DNA of 64,000 bases from V1-33 sp964523105 (GCA_964523105.1 CAZFZN010000013.1:92559-156558), one strand, 5' to 3'. Shown: positions 9,246-18,182, counted from the stretch's first letter. Numbers and translations are program-made. The notes: a model not told the origin generated them from the letters alone.

Positions 9246-10214
9246 ATGCGCTGCCGTTCCAATTTGCGAAAGGGAGTCTGCCTGCTGGCGGGCTCCCTTT
9301 TCCTTTGCCCGGCGGCCCCCGCTGCAGACGAGCCGGCGCCGGTGACATTCGTGGCGTGGAATCTGCGGAACTACCTCCGCACCGCGGAACCGCAGCCGTC
9401 CCCAGTCCGTCGCGGAGGCACCCGGCCCAAGCCGGACCGGGAAATCGCCGCGGTCACCTCCATCCTCACCGCGCTCAAGCCTGACATCCTCGGCGTGTGT
9501 GAAATGGGCAGCCCCGCCGACCTCGCGGCCCTGCAGCAGCGCCTGCGCGAGGCCGGACTCGACCTGCCGCACAGTGAATTCGTGGAAGCCGCGGATTCCG
9601 ACCGCCACCTCGCGCTGCTCAGCCGCTTTCCCATCACGGCGCGCGCGCCCCAGACCCGCCTGACCTATCTGCTCGACAACGCCCGGCTGCCCGTGCAGCG
9701 CGGGTTCCTCGACGTGACGATCCAGATCACCCCGGACTACCGGCTGCGCTGCGTCGGCGCGCATCTCAAATCGCGCCGCGACGTGCCGGAAGCCAGCGAA
9801 GCTCTCATGCGCCGCAATGAAGCGCACCTGCTGCGGCGCCATGCCGACGATATCCTGACGAAAGATCCGGAGACGAATCTCCTCGTTTATGGCGACTTCA
9901 ACGACACCCGCGATGCCCCCGCGGTCCGCGCCATCGCGGGCACCCGCGGCGCCGACACCGCCCTCACGCCCGTCGCCGTCGCCGACGATGCCGGCGAACG
10001 CTGGACCTATTACTTCGATCAAAACGATACCTACTCCCGCGTCGATTATCTCTATGCCTCCCGGGGCCTGAATCCGGAGCTGGAGGACAAAGCCTGCCGC
10101 ATCTATTCCGGTGCCGGTTGGCTCACCGCCAGCGACCACCGCGCCCTCGCCGCGGTGATTCATCCGGCGGATAAAAGACTGCGCGCCGCCAAAACGCCGG
10201 CGGACGGGGAATGA
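9246..10214 (+). CDS. Secreted endonuclease/exonuclease/phosphatase family protein
   Basis: A 322-residue protein of the DNase I/exonuclease III/inositol phosphatase fold. Visible family motifs are FVAWNLRNY near the N-terminus, ILGVCEMG, GAHLKSRRD, the metal and catalytic block YGDFNDTRD, RVDYLYAS and the terminal SDHRAL. An N-terminal hydrophobic stretch (GVCLLAGSLFLCPAAPA) indicates export. The substrate (nucleic acid, phosphoester or lipid) cannot be told from sequence. The start at 9246 is only 13 bp after tatA, and the signal-peptide codons coincide with a stem-loop that looks like the tatA terminator. Confidence 0.85.
   Translation: MRCRSNLRKGVCLLAGSLFLCPAAPAADEPAPVTFVAWNLRNYLRTAEPQPSPVRRGGTRPKPDREIAAVTSILTALKPDILGVCEMGSPADLAALQQRLREAGLDLPHSEFVEAADSDRHLALLSRFPITARAPQTRLTYLLDNARLPVQRGFLDVTIQITPDYRLRCVGAHLKSRRDVPEASEALMRRNEAHLLRRHADDILTKDPETNLLVYGDFNDTRDAPAVRAIAGTRGADTALTPVAVADDAGERWTYYFDQNDTYSRVDYLYASRGLNPELEDKACRIYSGAGWLTASDHRALAAVIHPADKRLRAAKTPADGE
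9269..9309 (+). terminator. Terminator-like hairpin after tatA, inside the next gene's signal-peptide codons
   Basis: A stem of 14 pairs (AAAGGG plus AGTCTGCC against GGCGGGCT plus CCCTTT, counting G-U pairs in RNA) closes a TGCT loop at 9269-9300 and is followed by TCCTTT. This is the shape of an intrinsic terminator and lies 37 bp after the tatA stop. It falls within codons 9-19 of the downstream gene, so it may act as an attenuator that limits read-through into that gene. Confidence 0.55.
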
Positions 10215-10259
10215 ACCGGCACGGCGTCGCTGACCTCATGGTGAAATTGAATGCGGAAT

Positions 10260-10390
10260 AACCACAGATGGACACGGATGAGCACAGATTTGCGATTGGA
10301 TTCGGATTCACTCTCTGGATGAGACTCATGGCGGGCACCGCTTGTTGAGCATCCGCGATGAGCCGCGTCCATCCGTGGTTTCGTTTCCCT
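10260..10390. repeat. Dispersed ~150-bp imperfect palindromic repeat, copy 1
   Basis: The ends are complementary (AACCACAGATGGACACGG against the GTCCATCCGTGGTT end at about 10367-10380), with a GATTCGGATTCACTC core. The same layout recurs at 14231, 25330, 42551 and, degenerate, 53780. It fills the gap between two convergent genes and could act as a two-way transcription stop. Confidence 0.8.
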
Positions 10391-10398
10391 GTTTGGGC

Positions 10399-12210
10399 TC
10401 ACTCTTTGCGGGTGTGTGCCGGGTCGTAAAAGATTTTCACCTCCGCGTCCTTCGTGCCCAGCAGTTCCTGGGCGCGCCGGAGGGCATTGCGGGTGGAGAT
10501 GTTGGGATTCTGAGCGCTGCCCATGAAGAGATTGTCGCGGCCCACCACGTCCACCATGCCGCTGTTCCGCAGCACGCGATAGACCTCCTTGCTCAATCCG
10601 CTGATGAGCAAATAGCGGTCGTGACTGCGCAGGTAGCCGATGAGGTCCTCCAGCGCCATCACACTGGTGGCGTCGAGATGCCGCGCGTTTTTCATGCGCA
10701 GAATGATGACGCGCAGATTCTCGTCGTTGGCAGTGCGCTGGATTTGCGTGCGGAAAAGTTCCGCCGCTCCGAAGAAGAGTTCGCCCTCGACATGCACGAT
10801 GCTGATGCCGGGATTCTGCCGGCCGCCGGCCCGCTCCCGCTCCTGGAGCGCGCCGTCGGAACTGAATTCATATTCCACCAGCATCGGCCGCGCCGCTTTT
10901 CGCAGATAAAGCACCACACTGGTGGCCACGCCGAGAAAGATGGCCACGTGCAGCGGCATAATCAGCGTGGCGGCAATGGTGACAGCCAGCGTCGTGGCGT
11001 CGCTGCGCGTGGCGCGCCAGCAGACGCGCAGGTGCCGGCGGTTGAGCAGACTCGTGGCGACACAAATGACCAGCGCCGCCAGCGCGGCACGCGGGATCCA
11101 GGGCATGACCGGACCCATCAGCAGCGCCGCCGCGAGGCACATGAGGCCGCACACCAGGCTGCTCACCGGCGTTCGCGCCCCGCTGGAGAAATTGAGGGCC
11201 GAACGTGTCAGGCTCCCGCTCGCAGGCATCCCTCCGGCAAACGCGCTGCCCACATTCGCAAGCCCGCAGGCCAGCAGGTCCTGATTGAAATTGGTGTGGT
11301 CGCCCGTGCGGCCGGAAAGCGCCTTGCCCATTACCGTATTCTCCAGCGCCGCGAGAAACGCCACCGCCAGAGCGGGCCCGACGATCTGCCCCAGATTCTG
11401 CAGCGTCAGCTCACTGGTGAACTGCACGCCGGAGGGGATCAAATCGTCGAGCGCGAACGGCCGCAAAAACACCAGCCCGCTGTCTCCTCCGCGAAACGGC
11501 GCCGCGGCCAGCGACGCCGTCACAAGGGCAAGGGCGAGGGCGGGAATCCGCGGCGCAAATCTCCTCACGAGCACATACACGAGGATGGTCCCGGAAGCCA
11601 GCATCAGCGAAACTGCCGCCGTGCGCCCGGGCAGGTTCTCCAGTTCCATGATCGTGCTTCCAAGAATCGTGAAGAGGGAGGCGCCGCGTTCGCCGGTGGT
11701 GATGCCCAGCACTTCCCGCAACTGACCCGTCGCGATCAGAATCGCCGCGCCGGTGATGTAGCCGACGATGACACTGCGGCTGATGTATTGAATCAAATCC
11801 GCCATGCGCAGCCCTGCGCCCACGATGAGCAGCATTCCTGAAATGAACACCAGCACCGGCATCAGCGCCACGCGGTCCGCCACGGCGTAGGCGCTCATGG
11901 CCGAAAACACCATCAGTGAGGTCGCATTCGTCGGCCCGAGAATGGTATATCGCGACGCGGCAAAAAAGGCCCCGATGATCGCCGCCACGGCGGAGCACAG
12001 AATGCCCGTCGCCTCATGCGGCAGACCCGCGATCATCGCAAACGCCATGCCCTGAGCGATGGCCGGCAGCGCCACGTTCATGCCGGAGATCACATCGTGC
12101 CGCAGCGCGTCGGCGTGGTAGCCCCGCAGCTGCGTCACCAGCGGAAACGTGCGCAAATGCCCGCCCGGCACGAGCGTGCGCCAATTGAACGAGTCGGGCC
12201 GGTGAGACAT
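10399..12210 (-). CDS. SulP family anion transporter with STAS domain
   Basis: A 603-residue SulP/SLC26-type transporter. The N-terminal two-thirds is a multi-helix membrane domain beginning with the typical DVISGMNVALPAIAQGMAFAMIAGLP segment region, with AGGMPASGSLTRSALNFSSGA as the conserved SulP substrate-site loop. The last 130 residues form a cytoplasmic STAS domain (ISIVHVEGELFFGAA, then LRVIILRMKNARHLDATS, where a Ser/Thr near the helix start is the usual control site). Likely substrates are sulfate, bicarbonate or another oxyanion; sequence alone does not decide. It faces the phosphatase-fold gene across a repeat and has no transport partner beside it. Confidence 0.9.
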   Translation of the reverse strand: MSHRPDSFNWRTLVPGGHLRTFPLVTQLRGYHADALRHDVISGMNVALPAIAQGMAFAMIAGLPHEATGILCSAVAAIIGAFFAASRYTILGPTNATSLMVFSAMSAYAVADRVALMPVLVFISGMLLIVGAGLRMADLIQYISRSVIVGYITGAAILIATGQLREVLGITTGERGASLFTILGSTIMELENLPGRTAAVSLMLASGTILVYVLVRRFAPRIPALALALVTASLAAAPFRGGDSGLVFLRPFALDDLIPSGVQFTSELTLQNLGQIVGPALAVAFLAALENTVMGKALSGRTGDHTNFNQDLLACGLANVGSAFAGGMPASGSLTRSALNFSSGARTPVSSLVCGLMCLAAALLMGPVMPWIPRAALAALVICVATSLLNRRHLRVCWRATRSDATTLAVTIAATLIMPLHVAIFLGVATSVVLYLRKAARPMLVEYEFSSDGALQERERAGGRQNPGISIVHVEGELFFGAAELFRTQIQRTANDENLRVIILRMKNARHLDATSVMALEDLIGYLRSHDRYLLISGLSKEVYRVLRNSGMVDVVGRDNLFMGSAQNPNISTRNALRRAQELLGTKDAEVKIFYDPAHTRKE

Positions 12211-12346
12211 GCCGCATTCCTAAGCCACACGCGCGGCGGGATGCCAGGAAAATCCGCCGCCGTCCGGAATCGGGGACCATGAGACCGCGGCCGCCCGGCG
12301 GATGCGGACATTGACGCCGTGCCAGTGCGGCCCAGAATGGCGGGCC

Positions 12347-13627
12347 ATGAACAACCGTCGCCGCTTCCTTGCCGCCTCCGCCGCCGCTCTCAGTGCCCCT
12401 CGACTCTGGTCACAAAACGCGCCGCCCTCCGGAAAGATTCGCGTGGGCGTCATGGGACTGAGCCGCGGCCTGGCGCACGTTTCCTCATGGCTTCAGGTGC
12501 CGAACGTCGAAATCACCGCGCTTTGCGACGTGGATTCGCGCCGCGTCGGTGAGGGACTGCGCGCCGTGGAGAAGGCCGGGCAAAAGACGAAGCCGCAGAC
12601 CGGATCGGATTTCCGACGCTTTCTCGAAGGCGATGTCATCGATGTGCTCAGCGTGGCCGCGTGCAATTTCTGGCACACGCCCGCGGCCCTGCTCGCGGCC
12701 CAGACCGGCAAGCATGTCTATGTGGAAAAACCGGGGAGCCACACGGCTTACGAATCGCTCCTGCTGGCCGCCGCTTCCAAAAAGTACAGCCGCCACATCC
12801 AGCAGGGCACCCAGCGCCGCAGCCTGCCCGCCATGCGCGAGGCCATGCTCCGTCTCAAAGAGGGCGTCATCGGAAAAGTCACCGCCGCCCGCTGCTGGTA
12901 CGACAGCGAACGCGGCTCCATCGGCCGCGGCAACACGGCGCCGCCGCCCGACTGGCTCGACTGGACGCTTTGGCAGGGCCCCTGCGCCGAGCGCCCCTAC
13001 AAGGACAACCTCGTGCACTACAACTGGCACTGGCACTGGCTCTACGGCGGCGGCGAACTCGCGAACAACGGCGTCCACGCGCTCGACCTCGCGCTGTGGG
13101 GCATCAGCGAAGCGCACCGCCGCGTGCTCACTCCGGCGCGCGTCACCTGCAACGGCGGACGCTATCACTATCAGGACGATCAGGAAACGCCGGACACCGC
13201 GCTGCTCGCCGCGGATTACGGCCCCTGCGCCGTGACGTGGGACGGCAGCTCCTGCCACAAGCGCACCGGCGGTGAGAAGCATGCATTTGTCAGCTTCTAC
13301 GGCGAAGGCGGCACGCTCTCACTCAGCAGCAGCGGCTACACGCTCTACGACAAGACCGGAAAGGAAACCGGACGCAATGAGCCGCCCTTTACCGATGTCC
13401 CGCATTTCCAAAACCTCGCCGACGCCATCCGCGGCACCGCCGCGCTCAACTGCCCCGCCGAAGAAGGCCAGCGCGCCGCCCTGCTCTGCCACCTCGGCAA
13501 CATCGCCTATCGCACCGGCGGTGCGGTGGAGTTCGATTCCGAAAAGCAGGAACTCAAAAACCCGTCGAAGGAAGCCGCCGCCCTCTGGAGCAAGGAATAC
13601 CGCAAAGGCTGGGCCCCGAAAGTCTGA
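12347..13627 (+). CDS. Gfo/Idh/MocA family oxidoreductase, Tat-exported
   Basis: A 426-residue NAD(P)-dependent sugar oxidoreductase family protein. The ATG at 12347 opens into a twin-arginine signal (NNRRRFLAASAAALSAPRLW). Next come the Rossmann start IRVGVMGLSRG, the acidic turn CDVDSRR, HTPAALLAAQTGKHVYVEKPG containing the EKP motif, and a C-terminal beta-sheet domain with NNGVHALDLALWG. Exported Gfo/Idh proteins are numerous in PVC bacteria and probably act on sugars or sugar acids of complex glycans. Its neighbours give no operon clue. The substrate is unknown. Confidence 0.88.
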   Translation: MNNRRRFLAASAAALSAPRLWSQNAPPSGKIRVGVMGLSRGLAHVSSWLQVPNVEITALCDVDSRRVGEGLRAVEKAGQKTKPQTGSDFRRFLEGDVIDVLSVAACNFWHTPAALLAAQTGKHVYVEKPGSHTAYESLLLAAASKKYSRHIQQGTQRRSLPAMREAMLRLKEGVIGKVTAARCWYDSERGSIGRGNTAPPPDWLDWTLWQGPCAERPYKDNLVHYNWHWHWLYGGGELANNGVHALDLALWGISEAHRRVLTPARVTCNGGRYHYQDDQETPDTALLAADYGPCAVTWDGSSCHKRTGGEKHAFVSFYGEGGTLSLSSSGYTLYDKTGKETGRNEPPFTDVPHFQNLADAIRGTAALNCPAEEGQRAALLCHLGNIAYRTGGAVEFDSEKQELKNPSKEAAALWSKEYRKGWAPKV

Positions 13628-13831
13628 GGCCGCCCCGCAGCGAAAAGGGCCGTGTCAGCCGGCACTTCGTCTTCGTTCTCCGATGCCACGGCCGGCCCCG
13701 GGCGGGCCGTTTCCTCCTCACGCATCGTGGCCATGCCATGCCGGCCAAAAGGAATGAAGTTGCCGCCTGCGCGTCACGGCGCGATGCTCCTTGCTCGATC
13801 GCAGTCCTCGAACATCCGGACATTCGCCGCC

Positions 13832-14011
13832 GTGCTCTGCCGCAGCAGCGCCCGCGCCGAAAAAGAGCGCGCCATGCTCGCCCGGCAGAGCGAACGCCTC
13901 TGCGAAGAACTCAGCAAAATCGACGCCGCGTTCCGCACCGCCACAAGCGATCTCAAACTGCGGCCCGACTATCATCAAAAGACCGGCCGCGTCGAAGCCC
14001 GCATCATTGAC
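13832..14011 (+). pseudogene. Transposase remnant (IS1634/IS4-like)
   Basis: About 60 codons read VLCRSSARAEKERAMLARQ and then a helix ending HQKTGRVEARIID. This resembles the segment of IS1634-type transposases with RS..R..KE.A motif and the following coiled helix. No catalytic DDE residues or flanking inverted repeats are visible, and the frame on both sides is not protein-like. It is a small relic within an otherwise gene-free stretch from 13628 to 14422. Confidence 0.5.
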
Positions 14012-14230
14012 TCATGCACCGCCTCACGGTGCGTTCGCCCTTCGGGCTGCCCGTTCCTCGCAGTCCACCTCGCACCTGGTCTCCGGCGCGCGGTTGTCTG
14101 CTTCCTGGCCCTGACCCGGTGGCACGGTCCGCACCGTCGCCCGTGCCGCCCGCCCCGGCGCCGGTCGCCGGCCCCGCGGAAATGGAGTGCCGGAAACCGG
14201 GAGCCGCCGGGCGACCCGCTGCGGAGCCTA

Positions 14231-14384
14231 ACCCTTAAAAGGGAAATAGAACCACGGATGGACCCTGATGAACACGGATACTCAGCAAGTTGTGTTCACG
14301 GGAATCCTCCACCGGGGAGTGAATCCGATTTCGAGCGTAAATCCGTGTCCATCTGCGATTTTCCTTTTCAAGCTAACTCAAACC
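14231..14384. repeat. Dispersed palindromic repeat, copy 2 (inverted orientation)
   Basis: This is the reverse complement of the copies at 25330 and 42551. Shared blocks include AAAAGGGAAATAGAACCACGG, CTCAGCAAGTTGTG and CGGGGAGTGAATCCGA. It ends about 40 bp from the stop of the next gene. The rest of the gene-free stretch 14012-14230 holds short GC-rich hairpins and no other recognisable gene. Confidence 0.85.
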
Positions 14385-14422
14385 AAGCGCGCAACTGCGG
14401 AACTTGGGTTAGTCGGTGCGAT

Positions 14423-15559
14423 TTACTCGACGGTCGCGCGCTGATTCTCCGGCAGCAGCGCCCGCGCAGCTTCGGCGGCGGCGGGGTCTTTGGACTGGAG
14501 ATTCTCCGCAGCTTTCCTGATGGTCGCCCTGCGTTCCGAACCGTAAAGATGCTCCTGCGCCCAGGTGACGGCGGCGGCAGGGTCTTTGTCGAGCAGTTCG
14601 TCACTGATGAAGCGCGCTGCATGAGCCCGGTCGGGACCGGTCGCTGTCGCATGGAAGGCCATGACGTCATCCAGCGACTCTTTGGCTGCCTGGCGGATCA
14701 AAGTGCTGCGGGTCATCACGCTGCCGTAACCAGAATCGCCCTCCAAATGCGTCAGGGCTTCAGCCAGGGGCAGTTCTTTGAGTGATTCGCGCAACAGTTG
14801 CCATTTCACGGGACAATCCGGCAGCGATTGAATCAGCGGCAGCAGTTCCGGAGAAATCCTGATCTTTGCGGTATCGACGTAATCCGGAACCACGGAGGGA
14901 TGTGCTTTGCGAAACTCCAGCCCCGCGCGCGGATCGGCTTCGATGCGCTCTCCTACCAATTTCCCCATGCCCATTCGCCGCAGCGTGCCGGGCAGCGTTT
15001 CTGCGAGGCTCCATGCGTCATCCGGCGACTGCTTTCCCATGTGTTCGAGCACGCTCCAGAGTGCGTCGGCACACTTTTCGCGATGCACTCCCTGCATGGC
15101 TTTGGAAGCGGCGAGGGCTTTGATGAAAGCAGCGGGATCGGCGTGCCTCCAGAGGTCCGCGAGCAACTGGAGTGCGTGGGTGTCGTGGGCGCAGGACTCG
15201 ATGAGTGCGGGGAGCTGGCGGCGATCGCCGCGGGCGGCCAGGGAAAGCAGCAGCGCGGCGCGGCGCGGGCCGCTGCGGAGTTCCGCGAACGCTGCCTTGA
15301 TGTCCGGGGCAGGGGAATTCCGTGAGGGGTGAGTGGCGAGGGAAGGCCGCATCACCGGCGCGTCTTCCACGGGCGCGGCCCATGCGTAGCGGCCCAGCGC
15401 GAAACCGGCGGCGGCGCACAGGAGGCAAAGCAGAATGAAGCCGGCGCGCTTCAGGAACGCGAAGTTGCACTTCGCTTTGTCGTCAGAGGCTCGACATTCG
15501 GGCGAAGTAAAACTTCGCGGTCCGTCCCGCCGGCGGTCATTCGTGGTTCCGGATCTCAT
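14423..15559 (-). CDS. Membrane-anchored solenoid protein, unknown function
   Basis: A 378-residue protein with one N-terminal membrane helix (FILLCLLCAAAGFALGRYAW, about residues 40-60) and an alpha-helical repeat region rich in DPxxA motifs (DPAAFIKALA, DPRAGLEF, DPAAAVTWA, DPAAAEAARA). Such solenoids usually mediate protein contacts; no enzyme motif is seen. The ATG at 15559 overlaps the stop of the upstream gene by 4 bases, which points to translational coupling. The first 35 residues are unusual because they are encoded by a REP-like hairpin pair (15459-15518), and no alternative start lies between it and the helix. Confidence 0.7.
   Translation of the reverse strand: MRSGTTNDRRRDGPRSFTSPECRASDDKAKCNFAFLKRAGFILLCLLCAAAGFALGRYAWAAPVEDAPVMRPSLATHPSRNSPAPDIKAAFAELRSGPRRAALLLSLAARGDRRQLPALIESCAHDTHALQLLADLWRHADPAAFIKALAASKAMQGVHREKCADALWSVLEHMGKQSPDDAWSLAETLPGTLRRMGMGKLVGERIEADPRAGLEFRKAHPSVVPDYVDTAKIRISPELLPLIQSLPDCPVKWQLLRESLKELPLAEALTHLEGDSGYGSVMTRSTLIRQAAKESLDDVMAFHATATGPDRAHAARFISDELLDKDPAAAVTWAQEHLYGSERRATIRKAAENLQSKDPAAAEAARALLPENQRATVE
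15459..15518. repeat. REP-like hairpin pair inside a coding sequence
   Basis: Two perfect hairpins, each with a 7-bp stem and 3-base loop: GCGAAGT-TGC-ACTTCGC at 15459-15475 and GCGAAGT-AAA-ACTTCGC at 15502-15518, followed by GGTCCG. The same pair occurs between genes at 48899-48959. It lies in frame within the N-terminal codons of the 14423-15559 gene. Confidence 0.75.
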
Positions 15560-17472
15560 GGCGGGGTCGGCGAAGGATTGATCAACGAGGCGCGCTCCTC
15601 ACTCGTGAGGCCGGGGACAGACTCGACTACGGCCCGTGCGGCGGCGGGGTCGTCCTGCTTCCAGCGCGCCGCGAGTTCCTGGAGCATGGTGGCGCGCAGG
15701 GCGGCGTCCTGCACTGTCGCGCCCCACTGCAGCGCCGCGGCGGGATCCACTCCGATGAGACCGCGGGCGAATCCCGCAGCGGGTGCATCGCGCTCCGGGC
15801 CGGGCGGGAGAGTCGCGAGGTATTCCGAGGCTGCCGCCGGCTCCGCGGCGGCCCACGATTCCATGATGCCTCCCAGGGCGGGCGGCTGCGCATCGGGCGG
15901 GAGGGATTCGGCCCATGTCAGGGCTTCCGGAGTAGCCGCATTGGCCCATCCAAGGCCGGCGGTTTCCAGCGCGGCATCGCGGGCGGGACTGTCGGCCCAG
16001 GTCATGATCTGCGCGGTCGCGGCCGCCGGGTCGGTGGCGAGCAGGCGTTTGGCGGCGGAACGCACAAGCCCGAGACTGGCGGCGTCTTCCCCGCCGTGTG
16101 CGGCGCTGGCGGCGGCGCGCTCCAGGGCCAGTTGCGCAGGGTTGTAATTGGAATGATCGAGCGTGACGCGCGCGGTGTCCTGCAATTCGCCGGGCGGCAG
16201 TGCGTTCACCCACGCGGCGGCGACTTCCGGCGAGGTCTTCATCAAAGTGGTGAGAGCTTCGTGCAGCAGGCCGTCGCGCATGGTAGAGGAAGGCGCGGTG
16301 CGCACCAGCTCCAGCGCCTGCTCCGGCGGGCCGGCGGCTCCCGGTGAAAGCATTGGGCCGCCGGTGAAGTCATTGACCCAGGTGTCGCCGGGTGGTGCAA
16401 GCTGCAGGGCGAGGCGGGGATCGGAGGTGAAGAGATTTGCGGCGGCATACTCGCGGGCAGCCGTCAGGCCATACCCGCCGGCGCCGGCATCGTGCAGCAG
16501 CGAGTGAACCCTTTCCGGCGCGGCTTTGGCCAGCGCGGAAAGAAGCGGCATCAGCGTGTCGGAGTCCCGAATGTCCATCCATGCCGGCCCCAGCTTTGCG
16601 GTGAGATGTTCAATGACCTCCGGCAGCTTCTCCGGGTGCGACTCCAGCAGCGGCATCATGTCGAGCAGGAAGCCGGTGGCATTCTGTTTTGTCAGGCCCG
16701 CGGCGTCCATGCGGGCGAGCGCGGCGGCGGGATCGGTGGCGAGTTCGCGCGCGGTTTCGAGGGCGTCGAGCCGCAGACGAAACCATGCGGGCATAATGGC
16801 GGCGAGTTCCCGCACGCCGGCAGGATCGGACTCGAAGGCCCGCCGCAGCGCGTCCGGCGGGATGACTTGATCAAAGTGTTGCGCCTCCAGCTTCGAGGCA
16901 TCCAGAAACGACAGGCGCCGCCCCCACGCGATGAGGTCTGCGGGATTCTCCGCCGCTGCATTGAAGATACCAGCGAGCGCGGCGGAGCGGCGGCCTTCGT
17001 CTTTCTCCGCCGTCACCGCGGCGAGAGCGGTTTCCACATTCATGCGCGACCATGTTCGAAAGACGACGGCGATGAAGTGATTCGTTTCCTTTTCCGCTGA
17101 GAGGAAGGCAAATGCCGCTTCCGGGTCCAGCTCCGCCCAGCGCTCGGCGACCAGCATCAGCGCCGAGCGGCGGTGCGGCGGAAGGCCCGCTGCCTCTTCC
17201 GCTGCCTTGACCTCCGCCCACAGCGCGGGGAATTCGGAGACCGGCGTGGTTTCGAGGCGCTGGAGGAAGTCCCACATCTTCGCCAGCTCCGGATGCGCCG
17301 GTCGTTGCGTCAGGACGGCCGCTTCAACGCCGGAGTCCTGCGCGGCCGCTGCCCACGCGGCATTCACGCGCGCCTTTTCCTCCTCCGGAATTCCGCGCTG
17401 CCGTGGCCAGACGAAGCGCCCGGCCAGTGTGCCGGCAGTGAGCAGGGTCAAAGGCAACAGCAGAAGGCGCAT
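15556..17472 (-). CDS. Large exported alpha-solenoid protein, unknown function
   Basis: A 638-residue protein with an N-terminal signal or anchor (MRLLLLPLTLLTAGTLAGRFVW) followed by helical repeats of about 30-40 residues, many starting DP and alanine-rich: DPEAAFAFLS, DPAAALARMD, DPRLALQLA, DPAAATAQIM, EPAAASEYLATL, DPAAALQWG, DPAAARAVV. It shares this repeat signature with the gene that overlaps its stop codon (ATGA, 15556-15559), so the two are probably paralogous parts of one unit. No catalytic motif was found. Proteins of this type are common in Verrucomicrobiota and their role is unknown. Confidence 0.75.
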   Translation of the reverse strand: MRLLLLPLTLLTAGTLAGRFVWPRQRGIPEEEKARVNAAWAAAAQDSGVEAAVLTQRPAHPELAKMWDFLQRLETTPVSEFPALWAEVKAAEEAAGLPPHRRSALMLVAERWAELDPEAAFAFLSAEKETNHFIAVVFRTWSRMNVETALAAVTAEKDEGRRSAALAGIFNAAAENPADLIAWGRRLSFLDASKLEAQHFDQVIPPDALRRAFESDPAGVRELAAIMPAWFRLRLDALETARELATDPAAALARMDAAGLTKQNATGFLLDMMPLLESHPEKLPEVIEHLTAKLGPAWMDIRDSDTLMPLLSALAKAAPERVHSLLHDAGAGGYGLTAAREYAAANLFTSDPRLALQLAPPGDTWVNDFTGGPMLSPGAAGPPEQALELVRTAPSSTMRDGLLHEALTTLMKTSPEVAAAWVNALPPGELQDTARVTLDHSNYNPAQLALERAAASAAHGGEDAASLGLVRSAAKRLLATDPAAATAQIMTWADSPARDAALETAGLGWANAATPEALTWAESLPPDAQPPALGGIMESWAAAEPAAASEYLATLPPGPERDAPAAGFARGLIGVDPAAALQWGATVQDAALRATMLQELAARWKQDDPAAARAVVESVPGLTSEERASLINPSPTPP

Positions 17473-17653
17473 GGTCGTATGGACGACGCGGGGGGCGGAA
17501 ATTGCAAGAGTGCGGACTTTTCAAAACGGGATCATCGGCGGTTCTCCGGCGCTGTGGTGGGACTCGCTGCGGCTGCAGTCGACGTTCCTCCCGGGCGAAT
17601 CCGGCGATTGCGCTCCATCGAAGTCCCGGGCGGCGGTGAAAGTGCCGCGGATT

Positions 17654-17970
17654 TTATCGAGCCCGCCGTTGCCGGACCAGCCTGCGAATCACGCTGGGAT
17701 CTCGTCTCGCATCCAGTACCGCCAGCACCAGGGTCTGGTCTGCTTCCTGCAGGAAATAAACGACGTAGTAGGATTGTTTCAGGATAGCCCGCTGCACCCG
17801 TCCATCTTTCGCGGAAACCCGTCCGGATTCCACTCGATCCAGCGGATCGTCTCCTCATACTTCGTCAACAGATGCTCTTTGCCGTCCGGTCTCCATGACA
17901 GGTAGTGCTGGATGGCCTGCTCCAAATCGCTCTCCACCTCCGGCAACGCTGAGACCGGCTTGCTGTTCAT
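17654..17970 (-). pseudogene. ParE/RelE-type toxin, frameshifted
   Basis: The first 58 codons give a ParE-like N-terminus (EVESDLEQAIQHYL, RWIEWNPDGFPRKMDG) and then run into a stop. Moving to the frame two bases on restores the rest of the family: VQRAILKQSYYVVYF, then QTLVLAVLDARRDP and a basic tail, ending at a TAA at 17654. The whole would be about 105 residues, the usual ParE length, so one base appears lost (or two gained) near the GACGGG at about 17796. The start overlaps the antitoxin stop by 4 bases (ATGA). An assembly error is the main alternative to a real mutation. Confidence 0.8.
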
Positions 17971-18182
17971 GACTTTCTCAGCCGGCGCATCAATTCCCCG
18001 TGCGGGATCGGGACACTCCGGCCCGTCTCGTATGCGGCCATCCTTTTGTCGAGCAGCCGTTTATGGCTTGCGGGCATGGCCAGAGTTTCCTCGTCGGCCA
18101 CGGATAACCAGAGACGCTCGGCGAGTTCCAGACGCTGGCGTTTCGGCAATTTCAGAAGGGCGGGAACAGTGGCGGCAGTCAT
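17967..18182 (-). CDS. Antitoxin of a putative addiction module (TIGR02574-like)
   Basis: A 71-residue protein from the ATG at 18182; a GTG four codons upstream is also possible. The pattern LLKLPKRQRLELAERLWLSV is typical of the small antitoxins paired with ParE toxins, in which a helix holds the toxin. It is intact and precedes the toxin with a 4-base overlap, the usual order. It would normally bind and silence the toxin and repress its own promoter. Confidence 0.8.
   Translation of the reverse strand: MTAATVPALLKLPKRQRLELAERLWLSVADEETLAMPASHKRLLDKRMAAYETGRSVPIPHGELMRRLRKS

Noticed and set aside
10342..11841. 499-residue open frame on the plus strand
   Set aside because: It is antisense to the SulP transporter, whose membrane helices and STAS domain are unmistakable.
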